Source: Phyto melanocephala
Taxonomy: Eukaryota; Arthropoda; Insecta; Diptera; Rhinophoridae
DNA length: 64,000 nucleotides
Assembly (NCBI GenBank): GCA_941918925.1
Contig: OW799235.1
Span: 40,260,701 to 40,324,700, forward strand
Direction of reading: 5' to 3'
A model generated the notes under the pieces. That model worked only from the letters and a program-made list of their open reading frames with translations, made no database searches and was not told the DNA's origin. Positions 1-12,169 of the stretch are shown piece after piece. The position numbers and the translations under genes are program-made. Each line of letters begins with the position of its first letter. Position 1 is the stretch's first letter.

Positions 1-369
1 TCTTTGAGAGTCGAATTCGGATTAAATTGGAAAAGTCTCTTTATTAAAATTAGAAACAATCAAGTATTACTTTTAGTTAGTTTTAAAAACATTTAAAAAC
101 ACCATTTAATCGAAAAATCGTTTGCTTATGAAGTAACAAACTTAAATGAAACAGGCACCACTCAAACAAAGTTTACAATAAGATTTTTATTAGATTTTTT
201 AACAGCGTGTTATTACTTTTGTTTTTGTACAATATTTTTAAGGTATGTATAAGCCCTGCAAAATCTTTTTAAAAATTGGTACGAAGTTGTCATTATTTCA
301 TACATTTCATAATAATGAGGAGCCTCCAGCAAGATTATTATTTGGAAATACAAAATATTGGTCTATTGG
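1..369. other. AT-rich sequence, nothing recognised
   Basis: No coding, TIR or repeat signature is visible here. Confidence 0.5.
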
Positions 370-893
370 TTATGACCTTCTTTAAAAAATAAATTTTTTT
401 TCTAATTTCAACTTCGAAACGCCTACTATAACGCCCACTTTTCACATTATCTACTGTCAATGAAATTTAAAAACTCATAAAACCGACAAAATTAAAGGTA
501 TGATGATGAAATTGGCTACTTATATCTTTCTATCCAATGTCATTATTATGCCAGAAAATTTAGGTGACACGTCCACTTAAACGCCTATATCCCATACATG
601 TAACGCTTTATCCTAGATTCATATAATTTGCTTATGGACAAAGTTTTTTGAAGAATAAGGGTCTATATTGAAATATCTAAGCTGTATTTCTTAGCAGAAA
701 CTTTATTGACACGCCTAATTTAACGCCCACTTTGATTGAAAGACTAAATTTATTAATATACATAATTATTTTAGTATAAAGAGATTATTCCATAGCGATT
801 AATAAAATAATAAATATAGTGCTTTAAAAGTGGTGGTAGGTATAAAAGATTCGGCACAGCCGAGTATATTGCTCTTACTTGCTTATTATATTT
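370..893 (+). repeat. INE-1/Helentron-like repeat, subfamily A
   Basis: Repeated 'cgcccac' blocks (read elsewhere as gtgggcgt) are followed by GGTGGTAGGTATAAAAG, the hairpin ATTCGGC-ACA-GCCGAG and a CTTACTTG tail. The same order of subterminal repeat, hairpin and tail occurs in reverse at 7466, 21384, 41764 and 56153. Known Diptera INE-1/DINE-1 elements share this design (subterminal inverted repeat, terminal hairpin, no coding capacity), so family membership is inferred from architecture. Strand is given so that the hairpin lies at the 3' end. Confidence 0.7.
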
Positions 894-904
894 CCGTGAG
901 GGTA

Positions 905-1540
905 AATGTGTATAAGCAAATAAAAAGCAAGGACGGGTATTAGTAATATTTTTTATCGTGAGCTGCATAATAGTAAGAGAAAAGTTATTTACGATTAAAA
1001 CAACTAACAGGTAACAATTACATATTTATTTATTTATTTATTTGAGTTAATGGATTCGATATCATTACAGACTTTATATATATATATATATTAGTTACAT
1101 AATTTTATTGTAAAAAAATTCAATTATTATAGATTTTACAATATGTAAATATTGGTTGCTCTATATAATTAATTAATTTGTTTATTTTGGTTATTATTTG
1201 GTGAATAATCTCACATTTTTCGTTACATTACGTTATTTTTGCAGACACACAAAAGGGTGGGTGTAGTTTATTTTAAAATTGATGCGCTTGTATTTCTTTA
1301 ACCGTTATTACTTTCGATTCAATATTTTCACAATATTGGAGACTAGTGAATAACTCTGCTTAAAAAAGTTAATTTAAAGATATATTTCAGTTACGTTATT
1401 TTCGATGTAAGTGCTCGATATGTGCAATATTATAACATTTTTATATTTTAGTATCGCAAAAGGATTAAAATAACCAGCTGTAATTGAACTTTATTGGTGG
1501 CAGGTTATTTGTAAGCGTGGGTGATTAATTTATGTATGTA
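905..1540. other. AT-rich spacer with short TATTTA and TA runs
   Basis: A (TATT)n stretch near 1025-1045 and a (TA)n stretch near 1075-1092 are the only structure seen. No gene is recognised. Confidence 0.5.
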
Positions 1541-2056
1541 AAGGGTGATTAAATTTTAAGGGCCGATGTTGAATGTGACCCACACTTAAACGTCAAGTTT
1601 TTTTCTGCATTTCATTTGACATTTCTCAATTTCAGACTAACTCAATTTGAACCATGAAAATGAGCGTTTAAATCAAAATACATTTCGTGCACTTCGTAAT
1701 TCTTTTGGTCAACATAATCGAATTGTAAAAAAAATATTTAAATTTCAGAAAAATAAAAATATATGAAATGTGAAAACATCTGTAAATACATTCTTAGTTC
1801 GTTGAAAGGAAAACATTGCTGGTTTTCACGATAGTGTGGCAAAAGAGCAGTCAACTTCGACTCATCTTCGTGTCCAACAATTGAACATCAACATTGTCAT
1901 TGAAAATTTGGCCCATCGGATATTTAGCCGATATTTTGTTCCATACATAATTGGACCATACCATTATTATAATATTAAAAATAATTGACAATAATTTCCT
2001 AAATAATTTGTGTTTTATTCAAAATTAACATCGACCCTTAAAAATTAACCACCCCT
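1541..2056 (+). mobile_element. Tc1/mariner deletion derivative (MITE)
   Basis: The ends form a TIR: the left starts AAAGGGTGATTAAATTTT and the right, reverse-complemented, reads AAGGGGTGGTTAATTTTT, with TA on each side. Inside are degenerate remnants of a transposase N-terminal helix-turn-helix and, near the right end, a remnant of its C-terminus. It is a diverged copy of the element at 41909-42515, which shows the same ends and the same internal deletion. Confidence 0.65.
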
Positions 2057-2135
2057 TATATCTTTAATACTACTTGCTAACATACTAGATTAGTAAATAA
2101 TTTCCTGAGAAGTTCTAAAAAAGTTAAATAACACA

Positions 2136-2330
2136 ATAAGATCACTATATTCGGCATTGCCGAATTTTCGTTCAGAATAATAATATACCTGTAAAGTTGC
2201 ATCACTTTGCTTCAATGCGTATAGAGACAGTCGCGTTTTATTCGATGTAGGATTCAGAAAATATATACATATATTTTATTGGGTCTTAAATGGATATTTC
2301 CATGTGTTACAAACAAAATGATAAAATTAA
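2136..2330 (-). repeat. INE-1-like repeat fragment
   Basis: It holds the hairpin ATTCGGCATTGCCGAAT and, further right, the family's other end (tcagaaaatatatac ... ggatatttccatgtgttac). The middle is deleted relative to longer copies. Confidence 0.6.
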
Positions 2331-2633
2331 TAAAAACTTATCATATTTATGTAGCTAAAATGTAACGCAAAACTGGTAACACTGATGACTTCTATAGCCA
2401 ATATGTATTTATTGTAGTTATTACCTCTGTCACATAATCCATAAAATATTTAAAATTTATGACAATCACTTTGCTTCGCTCTATAATTCATTATAGTAAT
2501 AAAGTATGTATGTATGTACGTATGAAGTTTTTTGTTCTTAAAATAGCACGATGATATATGACAAGTTTATGCCATTCCTTGTGGAGTTTTTGCTGTTGCG
2601 AAATGCATTTTGTTTGTGTATCGTTGTATTGCC

Positions 2634-3707
2634 TAGATTGATCGATTATTCGACTTTTTTAAGAAACCGGTTTTCAAATAGTTTGAAATTTAAAATTTAA
2701 AAAAACCAGTTGCTATTTTGAAAATTGAGAAAAAATCGGTTAACCGGTTCGAACATATAAAATATAATTCCTTAAAGAAAAAATTAAAAAATATTGTAAA
2801 AAAAGATTATAATTAAATTTATACATAAATATGAAATTTCTACAGTTTTTATACGTTTGGCTGCACGATACCGCAATGACTGACATGAATGCAGTTGACT
2901 AATTTGGTTTTAATTAGTTGAATTTAAGGACAAAAGGTACTCTTTACAAGTAAAATAAATCAAATTAATAAATTAATACATAAATAAATAAGACTTTTTT
3001 AAGGCTGTTATATATTTTTGTATCTCCAACTGTACATTTTTTAAATGTTAAATAGATGTTTTAAACTAATATGCACTAACGTATTTTGTTTAAAATTATT
3101 TCTGTAATTTGAAATACATTTTGAAGGCTAGGGAAAACATCTTTAAAATTTAATTTTAAAATTTCTTTCTTATAGGTACACCTGACAGACATACAAATAT
3201 AGGCATAAACTAGTTTGTTCGATGGTTTAATTGAAATTTAAGTTGACAGACACTCAATGTCATTATTTAAAATTAGGATCTGGAAGTAAAGAGTTTTGGT
3301 TTTTCTTTATTTTAACTACATTTTTTACCTAAAAGTGATCGATCAGGTACGTGTATGCTTCAATTACCTTTAACTTTTAACGTTAGGTTTATATCCTATA
3401 AAAAATAATATTAAAGATCAATCATTTTACATTTGTTTTTTAAACAACAAATAAATTTCTTACAATATTATGGAATAATATTTAATAGATTTATTTTCTG
3501 ATTTTTGGAAACTTTTCGCGTACTAAATATACTATGGTACGATTGGTTACAAAGATATATGAAAATAAACTTTAAAAAACCGGCTTTTTCGGATAAAAAT
3601 ACCGGTGTATTCGATATTCGAAAAATCAACATTTAGAAAAAACCGCCAGCTAAAAGAGGAAAAAAACCAGGTTTTTCACCGGTTGTAAAACCGAGTCGAT
3701 CACCCTA
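2634..3707. mobile_element. Non-autonomous hAT-like element with 8-bp TSD
   Basis: The ends are imperfect inverted repeats: left TAGATTGATCGATTATTCGA, right complement TAGGGTGATCGACTCGG. They are flanked by GTATTGCC (2626-2633) and ATATTGCC (3708-3715), seven of eight bases alike. An 8-bp duplication is the hAT signature. Many AACCGG/CCGGTT motifs cluster in the subterminal regions, as expected for transposase-binding sites. No transposase is encoded in the 1074 bp. Confidence 0.7.
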
Positions 3708-3715
3708 ATATTGCC

Positions 3716-4244
3716 TTTACACATTTTCTTTCGCAATCTGTAAGTACATGTAAAATTGACTATATGTATAACATATGGCAATATATATTGCCACAAATAA
3801 AAAAAAATAAAGAAAATTGCTATGATTAAAAGGACGAATGGAGAATATATCAACTAGTTACACAGATAAATAAATATGTATTTACGAGTATGCATGTAAG
3901 TATAAATTTATTTACAATTGCAAATATTCGGGTAATGCTAAACTATCACAAAGATGATGAGAAAGATTTCGTTGGCGTTCTAAAAAACAGAATATGAAAA
4001 ATCCTTACAACACAACGAAGCAATAAAAAAACGAAACAAAATGAAACACATATAAATGTCAGTAATAAATGGATTTAAGAATCTGTAGTAATAAAACCAG
4101 CACACGTAATATATACAGTATGATTTGCTTGAATAAAAAATTGAATTTGTCAAACTATAAACGAATATATCTAACAAACTGGTGATTAGAATAATATAAA
4201 TTTTTGCTTCAAGAAATGCTGGTTTTATGATTTACAAAATAACC
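3716..4244. other. AT-rich spacer
   Basis: Nothing recognised apart from low-complexity A/T stretches. Confidence 0.4.
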
Positions 4245-5240
4245 TTCACCTATGGTGCCAAGGGTACATATAGCTTTGTCATTTCGTTTGTAATTTTCAC
4301 AATATTCATTTCCGAACCCATAAACTATATACATATCTTCTGAAAGCTTTTGGGAGCTTATAGGAGCCGATTAGGCAATGCCGATATTTCCGTGTGCTGG
4401 TCGAAATCAACTTATAGAAGTCCCACATATTGCACAGATCTGCATGTTATATCAACATATTTTCAAATAGCCGGAAATGAACCGCTATACAAATCTAACA
4501 CAGTCTCCCCATATCTTTCTGAGATATAAGGAAATAAACATGGATGTCTTTGTTTTTTCCCCATATTTTTACAATAAAAGTCAAAATGTTTAACCCTAAA
4601 ACAATTTATAGACACGTTTTTTATTATTCGCAAATACGATATGCATTTGGGGCTATTCATAATAAAATTAAGACAAGTTTGTCAATAATCGCTAAAGTCG
4701 TAGGCAAAAATACTTTTAAAAATATAAACTCTTAAATCTTAAATTGCCACAACTTTAAAATGGCGTTCAGTAAATTTATATAAGGCACAAATTTAGAAAT
4801 GAAAAATTTAACTGCTCCAACCCCCTCAATATTAGACCCAAATAAAAGGGCTTGACCAGTTGAATAGAGTAAACTATTAAAAAAAAAATTCAAATGGAGC
4901 CCGAAATAAAATGGCGGATATATGGGTCATTATAATAATAACGGCTTCGTTTCCTTCAATAATATAAAAAATTTTAAAAAGCTTAAAACCCAAGATGGCA
5001 CAGAAATAATAATGACATATATGTTTTTTTATCAACCCCATCAATATGGGTATCAAATGAAAGGACTTAACTAGTAGAATATAACTAATTTTGTAAACGT
5101 TCAAAACAATAAAACAAAATTGCTTATAGTATTAAATCTAAAATCTAGGTTAAGCAACGATGTGTTACTTATGTGTCGCTTATACACTTAATGGCGAAGG
5201 ACATTATCGGATTCGGCATGGCCGAATATAGAATTCTTGC
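4245..5240 (+). repeat. INE-1-like repeat, subfamily C
   Basis: It starts with a CCTTCACCTATGG-type subterminal repeat followed by 'tttgtcatttcgtttgtaat' and ends with the hairpin ATTCGGCATGGCCGAAT and a short tail. The same start and end are found at 45254-45656. The interior is diverged and AT-rich. Confidence 0.55.
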
Positions 5241-5869
5241 ATCCTTAAAGGGTGTTTTTAGAAGCATATAACTTCCGATAGGAATAACTGTGAAATGTGT
5301 CTGACTTGTTTTTTAATACACTTTGGCAAAGCAAAAAATTAAATAATTTACACTAATACGCTGTTTAGACAGATGTTTTTAATTGTTTCAATTTAGTGAT
5401 GATTGAGCAATTAAAATAAGTGTTCACACATACTCATTTTATCTTACTCCATTAGCATTTGATAGCTTTAAAAATACAATGTATTTATACTGAATCAAAT
5501 AATGCCTTCTCTTCAGTTTTTTCCTGTTCATAAAATATATTTACAATTATATTTATATATATACATATATATAAATGTATATACATATGTATGTATGTAT
5601 TTGAATTTATTCAAACATTTGAATAAAATTTCCATCAACCATTTTCCATTTTATTACTTTTTCTTTTTTGTATATTTATTTGTTTGACATTAGAAATGCC
5701 ACCTGTAGAATTTTCTTCTCACTGAACGTACTTCTCAAGAGGTTGTATTTCGAGTTTTGGACAATAAGTGAAACAATAAAGTATATATTGCTCAATTTAT
5801 ATGTAAGTTTTAGTATGGTAAATTGAGCTCAATAAAGGTCTTTAATTGCGAGAAAATTATAAATTGACA
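5241..5869. other. AT-rich spacer with TATATA/TATG microsatellite
   Basis: A (TATA)n/(TATG)n tract lies near 5545-5600. No gene is recognised. Confidence 0.45.
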
Positions 5870-6140
5870 ATTAAGGCGCGGGTGTGAACATTACCGTGAA
5901 TGGCGAACACTACAGGCAAATAAATTATAATATTTATTCCTCATGTCATTTTGAGGATAATAGTGCCAACAAAACGACACAAGATGCCGCGCGTAAAACC
6001 ATCACTTTGTTGAGCCAAAAGCTTGATCACCGATTTATATCAAGAAATGGACATGCGAATTAGTCATCTCGTTCGTGTGATTTGACATATTTGGACTACT
6101 TTTTGACGCACTATCGACAAAATTAGACCGGATATACTGG
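5870..6140 (+). pseudogene. Mariner-like transposase fragment
   Basis: Translated on the plus strand this reads as the middle and C-terminal catalytic region of a Tc1/mariner transposase of the same type as the copy at 38222-38719. A VNITVNGEHYR block, then ARKTITLLSQKLDHRFISRN, a stop, and SRSCDLTYLDYF at the third-aspartate motif are visible. Internal stops and a short deletion before the second aspartate block make it a relic. TIRs are not visible. Confidence 0.65.
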
Positions 6141-6184
6141 TAAAGATAGTACGAAATTAAACCGCCAGGAGCGCAGTATTTAAT

Positions 6185-6758
6185 GCCATAAATTATTTTA
6201 AAGTATTATATGCTATGAAATTAATGAACTAATAGAGAAAAAATTTTGATCATTCCATTGAATTTGTTGTGTTTTTTAAAAAAACTTATTTCTAATTTGG
6301 ATTTATAAACCTCCGATAAAACTGTTTTGATTTTTATGAATTACACAGTTTATAATTAACAATGAGTTAAAAAGACAAATTTCTTATGAAGCACTTTTAT
6401 TTGTCGTAGTTTACATTTATTTTAAAACCTTTACGATGTCATTTATAAAAACTTAAAACATTTGTAAGCAAAAGTCTCAAAAACATTATTTACAAGTCAC
6501 TATTTTAGACCCTTAATAACTTAAAGAATTTTATAAATTTAATTGATACAATTAGCAAGCATGTGAAGAATGTACTACATTAAAAAGCAGAAAAACACAT
6601 GAATACCAAAGATTATATATTTCCAAAACTAAATATTCTATGCAGATCAACTTTCATACAAGTTCATTGAGCCTTTTAAAACATTTCAAAACATTTTTGC
6701 TACTCCTTGACACAAACGGTCAAACACAAAAAACTTATAACAGTTTTACAAACAATTT
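6185..6758. other. AT-rich spacer
   Basis: No ORF, TIR or known repeat recognised. Confidence 0.4.
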
Positions 6759-6762
6759 TTAA

Positions 6763-7068
6763 AGGCTATAATACATGGCATGTTTTTTACATCTGACTTT
6801 AAAATTTGTGAGACATATGTAAATCTACATGTCTGTCAAAATTGTACTTTTACGCTGACTGCTTTGCAGCAGCAGATATTTCTGCCAACGACTGATGTCA
6901 CATGTTTTGACAGAAGAAAATAGAGCGCACTCTAATTAAAATTTTGTCAGATGTCTCAACACATGTTTTTTACAGAAGTAATGTTTTAAAGGTAACACAC
7001 GACATGTTTGTATTAGCAGTGGAGAATTTGACAAGTCAGATGTAAAAACCATGCCGTGTATTAGCTCC
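6763..7068. mobile_element. Foldback MITE flanked by TTAA
   Basis: The left end reads AGGCTATAATACATGGCATG and the right complement GGAGCTAATACACGGCATGG. The pairing continues inward (TTTTTACATCTGACTT on both arms, and an ATGTCTGTCAAAATT / AATTTTGTCAGATGT pair), so nearly all of the ~306 bp folds back on itself around 6915. TTAA occurs at 6759-6762 and 7069-7072, the target site used by piggyBac-type and some other transposases. No coding capacity. Confidence 0.7.
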
Positions 7069-7072
7069 TTAA

Positions 7073-7460
7073 GCAAATATTCTTAATGTTGTTAAAAAGC
7101 TTAAAATTTCTTTAAAATATTAATAATAAATTAATTAGTTTTACATCACTATAAACCGTAAGAACACGCTTTAAAAACTGGTCAATAGAATATATCTCTA
7201 TTCGATTTAGTAAGAAAAACAAATAAACAATAAATAAATATATTTAAAACAAGTAAGAAGACTGGCAGTGTGGCGGCAGTATTCAAAAAACCAGCATTTT
7301 AAATTTGTTTTGACTTTATTTACATTGCTAAAAACACAAATCTCACAAAATACAATAAATTTATTATTTATTTTATGAATTCTTCTTATTAAATTTGATG
7401 TATGCACTTTTGGTTTATTAACAGTTCTCACAACATTTGGCTTCACAAAATAAACAAAAA
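7073..7460. other. AT-rich spacer
   Basis: An open frame on the minus strand near 7207-7464 has biased composition and no recognisable motif, so it is not called. Confidence 0.4.
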
Positions 7461-7465
7461 ACAAG

Positions 7466-8308
7466 CCAGAGCACTATATTCGGCTGTTCCGAATTTTTTA
7501 TACCCACCACCAATTGTGTGTACTTTTATAGCACAAAATTTATAATTTTGTTATTAACAGTAATCGCTATAGAATAATCTCTTTGTACTAAAATATGTAT
7601 CACTTTCTTTGTATAACTTCGATATGAAAGTAAAATGTTTTCGTAAATCTTGTATTTCAATGAAATTGAGCATTAAAGTAGGAGTGTCAATGAAGTTTCT
7701 GCTAATAAATACAACTTCAATATTTCAATATAGACCCTTATTCTTCAAAAAACTTTATCCAAAATTATATGAATCTAAGATATAGCGTTACATGTATGGG
7801 AGGTAGGCGTTGAAGTGGACGTGTCACCTTCATTTTCTGGCACAACAATGACCTTGACTAGAAAGCTATATGTACGAAATTTTATCATTATACCTCTAAT
7901 TTGGTCGGTTTTATGATCTTTTAAATTTCATAAACAGCAGATTCATGAAAAGTGGGCGTTATAGTAGGCGTGTCGAAATATTTTCTGGCAATAACCTCAA
8001 CTCAGATATTTCACTATATATTTCTTTATTCAAAGATAAATTATATGAATTTGAGATAAAGCGTTATATGGGAGGTGGGAGTAAAAGTGGGAGTGTCACA
8101 TTTGTTTTCCGTCAGTGAAAAGCGTTTGACAAAAAAGCGATCTTTGCAAAAATTTCAGAATCATAGAACTAGTTTTGTCAGTATTATTAGGTTTTTAATT
8201 TTGAATATAGTGAAAAATAACTCCTTTCCTATCTCATAGATTTAAGCAATTTTCGGAATATATTTTTTTACCCAAGAAATATACATACATTCGAAGTTAT
8301 CTGGTATA
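7466..8308 (-). repeat. INE-1-like repeat, subfamily A
   Basis: Reading left to right: tail complement, hairpin ATTCGGCTGTTCCGAAT, TTATACCCACCACCAAT, then the family interior (tttatagcac..., 'atgtatcactttctttgtat', several gtgggcgt/gtaggcgtgtc blocks, 'aactcctttcctatctcatag'). The distal subterminal repeat is missing, so the copy is truncated at its 5' end. Confidence 0.7.
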
Positions 8309-9302
8309 ATCATTAAAATGTTTAATAGTTATTTTAGTATTATTGAACGTTCATAAATCTGATTTTTTATTTACACTAAAAGTTTTTAGTTACTAATTTA
8401 AAGAAAAACATAAATAAAGATGTTTTTATAATTCAGACCCTTATTTACAGAAATTAAACGGCTTTATAAGAGAAAGGTTCATAAATAAAGTTTCAATAGA
8501 GAATCTGTTTTATAAGCACTTTATAATAACTTTTCTGAATAAGAATAATGAAAAATTAAATACTTACTACTTTATGCATAAAAACTGTCAAAAGTTTAAA
8601 GAAAAAAGTTTAATAAGCCCTCTACCAACTTTTGATAAGTTACAATTATTTTAATATTGTAGAAAGTATAATAATTTACGTAAATAATAAAAAAAAAAGT
8701 TCGAATAAATATATTTAAATATGTATTAAACTTAATTTAAAAAGAAAGAATATAAGAATAACACTCCTACTTTTACTACGTAAATCTTTTCTTGTATCTG
8801 GCAATATAAAAGAAATTTGTAATACTAATTTAATCAATTTTATTGTGAACTGAAGTTAGAACCACTGTGTACGTGCGTTTAGTTACAGTTGCAATACAAT
8901 TTCATAATGTGAAAACTTGAAGGCGCCACGCTCAAATAAAATATATATTAATCTTTAACTACTTCCACTTAAGAGATTTTTTGAAAACTTTATATAAACA
9001 AAAAACAAAGCAATGATACACCCATTCACAGTAAATAATATTTTTAAACTTAACCAAGTCTTATAAACTTTGTACATATACGAAGCAAAAAAAAAATAAA
9101 ATTATAGCATCGTGGAGAAGATATGAGGCATGAAAGAAATCCATTTGCTTCCTTTTTTTCAGGCTAAAAAAGAAGGATAATATATTATTCCATTCCCAAA
9201 CAAATTAAATATTCTTTTGATCCACTTTTGCCCTAAAAAATTTTTACGAAACTTTTCACAAGCAGCCAACTTGTCTGATAATACAATTAAGTAGTTATAA
9301 AG
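8309..9302. other. AT-rich spacer
   Basis: No feature recognised in about 1 kb. Confidence 0.4.
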
Positions 9303-9480
9303 GGTGTCTCAGTAAGAATTCACTTTTTAATTTTAAAATAAAATCACTTATTTTTTTGATTGTTGTGATTTTGTTATTGGATTCTAAAGAAGACCTTTTC
9401 CGACTTAATACGGAATAAAATATCCGTCAAGTGGCCACCATGGCTGTGATAACAGGTCATTGGTGGCTAATTAAAAAATG
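9303..9480 (-). pseudogene. 3' end of a mariner-like element
   Basis: The minus strand encodes SHGGHLTDILFRIKS, the C-terminal signature (GGHL-D-I-F) shared with the mariner-like copies at 38222-38719 and 50694-50822. It is followed by a terminus AGGGTGTCTCAGTAAGAATT at 9305. The rest of the transposase is missing. Confidence 0.6.
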
Positions 9481-9519
9481 TAATTTTGGCTTCAGTAATG
9501 CCTACAAAAATAGAGGTAA

Positions 9520-10100
9520 TTTAGCTATGAGATCAAAAATAAATCATTATTATTCATTTTCATAAACATGTATATACAATGTATAATTAAAAAATTTAAC
9601 GCAAACATTTTTAGCGACGTAGAAAAAAAACTTTTTATATGCTCAAAGCGTTTATTGACTGGTCAGAAAGTCTTTTCTGATTTTATTAACAAATTGCCCT
9701 GCTACAGAAAACACTCGTTCACTTTATATCGATGTTGGACGAATAGTTAAAAGTGTATTTAACAAATGTACAATATTTTAAGTTTTTTGACCACTTCCCT
9801 CAAAAAATTTTAACTCTTTCTTTATATAAATTTTAAAGTATTGGTAACGTGGGCTGAGTTTTTTTAATTTTTTAACACATTACCTCAAAAAGTATATCCA
9901 ATTTATTTTAAAAATATTTTTAATTCTAAAGTTAAAAAAAAAACCTTGAAGAAAAAATTTTTATGAAAAAGAAATGTTACAATACAAAAACATCTGCTTT
10001 CGAATCATAGCCACCTTTTTCATTTCCCGCGATCCCGAAAAATAATCCCGGGAAATCGGGAAGATTAAATAACTCAAATTCCCGGGAAAAAACCCTATTT
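9520..10100 (-). mobile_element. hAT-like relic ending in CCCGGGAA-rich block
   Basis: On the minus strand, 9600-9740 gives a degenerate, stop-containing reading (GNLLIKSEKTF and neighbours) that vaguely resembles the hAT C-terminal dimerisation region. The segment 9975-10100, with ATCCCGAAAAATAATCCCGG and two further CCCGGGAA copies, and the stretch near 9521-9550 recur at 56475-56645. The hAT reading is tentative; the shared repeat is seen directly. The right boundary abuts an INE-1-like fragment at the same internal position in both copies. Confidence 0.4.
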
Positions 10101-10190
10101 ATAGCACAAAATTTACTTTGTTGTTATTAACAGTAATCGCTATGGAATAATCTCTTTATACTAAAATATGTATCACTTTCTTTGTATCTG
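10094..10190 (-). repeat. INE-1-like repeat fragment
   Basis: Interior of subfamily A only (atttatagcacaaaa to tttctttgtat). Confidence 0.6.
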
Positions 10191-10289
10191 TTATTACATT
10201 TAAGACTTTGCCATCAATCATTGTAAGAAAAAATTTAAAATCAATCAAAGCAGTTTTACCTCTACCGATACTTCAGTAACCTTTACATT

Positions 10290-10805
10290 AGGTGGCACTG
10301 CTTCTTTTTTGGCAAACGTAATCTTTTTGTATCCATATTCACATTATGATTCTTTAAATATTCATAATGTAAAATAGAATATTTTTCCTTTGACAATCCC
10401 AATTCCATAAACAACGCTAAGGCTTCTTCTATAATTTACTTTGTGGGTAAAGCATGTGGTGGAGTAGGAATACTCCCTTTGATTCACTGCAGTCGAACTG
10501 GGCTTGCCAGCACCACAGCTTTTGTAATGTCAGACCTTGATTTATCTTTATCTTTTTCACACTTGAGACATAATGCTTCTGAAAGATGCGATTTAGATAT
10601 ATCTTTTGTGGCATTTTTAAGTTTACGTTTCCTTGTGTACTCAGAACACTCGTTTATAGTTTTTGCAGGTCCTCCTCTTTTGCTGTCAGAAGATGTATGC
10701 GGTTCTTCGATCTTTGCAAAAGTTGTAACTCCATTTAGCCGATCTGGATTGTTTTTTATAAATGCTTTTTTCGTTCGGTGTGAGGCAATCCATTTTTTTT
10801 AATTG
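10290..10805 (-). pseudogene. Coding relic of an unnamed multicopy protein
   Basis: The minus strand reads for about 100 codons without a stop (from about 10788 to 10484), is rich in Lys, Arg and Ser, and contains SSDSKRGGPAKTINECSEYT. After two in-frame stops the same frame continues with EEALALFMELGLSKEKYSIL. The two blocks resemble conserved parts of transposon-associated insect and cnidarian proteins I remember but cannot name. The plus-strand ORF at 10443-10802 is its shadow. Function unknown; a repeat-derived gene remnant is the likely reading. Confidence 0.4.
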
Positions 10806-10809
10806 TTAG

Positions 10810-12105
10810 GAAAACGAAGTGAATTTTGGCTATAAACATCCATTACGTGGTGTCCTGATAAGTCGTGTAGTTTTTCCACAATAGCCAATTTAAATGCATT
10901 TTCATTATCTGAGTTTCTGAATAACTCCAACAATTCTAAATTGATAAATAACATTATCACACTTTAAAATAAAATTGTACAAGTTCTGTTACTGATCACT
11001 AGTTTTAGAAAGTAAAAACTTATCTGGCTGCATTATATAATTGCGGTTAAATTTATACCCAAAAAATAAAAAAAAGGTTTCAATTACATACCTAATTTGA
11101 GCAAACAAAAATTAACTGGAATATATAATTGCAGTTTATATTTTATTCAGTATGAAAATGTTTTAAAACTACCTGCCTACTTTTATAACAAGTGTTTTTA
11201 AATTGAAATAAATAGAAAATGCCTACCTGATTGGCAGAGCAAAATATTGTTTATTATTTAACGAGAAGCAATAAAAAAATGCAACAAGTAACTTTATTTT
11301 ACACTAAAATTGCTGCAGTGAAAAAAAATTTTAAAACCTTTTTAATTTTTTTGCACACATCTTTGTTACATACTTTAAAAATGAGAAAAAAAATTTTCTC
11401 GTTTTCGCTATGAGGTTGTAACAGTTTTCTTCTTATTTCACCTACAGCGGCAACTTGCGGCAGCCAAATTTAAATTATTAAAGTATTATGTAGTAAATAT
11501 GCTCAGAAAATATGGGCGAGACCATATTTGACCATTTGTAGATATGCTCTATTTTATTTGTTAAAAATGACCTAAATATAGAGTGTCTAAAAAGCGGCCA
11601 CTGCCGAAGAAGTAGGGCATCTGCTAAACATTTTACTACTTCTTTTAATAAAAAACAAACATACTTTAAAAAAAATATCAAAAAAGTAGTAATCAAATTG
11701 CAATGCTTCTGACACTTTAATTCTAAGTGCCTTTATTTTTTCAAGATCGCTCTCGTTTTTTGCTTTTAAAAAAATTTTCGATTTTGAGCAGCTCCACAAA
11801 CTATAATTTTTATGCAATTAAGGAAAAAGATTTTGAATTGTGATCAGTAAGTAGTTCTTTATATGTTGTTTTCATTCATTTCACAAAATTTTGTCATGAA
11901 ATTTCGTATTTTTGCCACGGATTTTAAGAAAATGCGCCACTGTGTCGTAGAAATACTTTGGGTTCCATTTTAAAACTAAATAATAGAAAATAAATTATAA
12001 TTATAAAATTATAAACAAACAAACAAATCGAACTACAACTAAGATAATAATATTTAAGTATATGAATACAATAGCAATTACTCTTAACAAAATAATTAAT
12101 TTTAT
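10810..12105. other. AT-rich region, no supported gene
   Basis: Short open frames near 11231-11817 have biased composition and no motif. They may belong to the same decayed element as the minus-strand relic at 10290-10805. Confidence 0.35.
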
Positions 12106-12107
12106 GG

Positions 12108-12165
12108 CATAAAAGTGGGTATCAAAAGTTGTGCACAGCCGAATATTACGCTCTCACATGTTAAA
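12108..12165 (+). repeat. INE-1-like 3' end fragment
   Basis: Degenerate subterminal repeat plus ...TGTGCACAGCCGAATATTACGCTCTCACATG, the hairpin-and-tail end of the family. Confidence 0.5.
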
Positions 12166-12169
12166 TTCA

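Noticed and set aside
10443..10802. 119-residue plus-strand open frame
   Set aside because: The opposite strand reads as a Lys/Ser-rich coding relic with recognisable blocks; this frame is its shadow.
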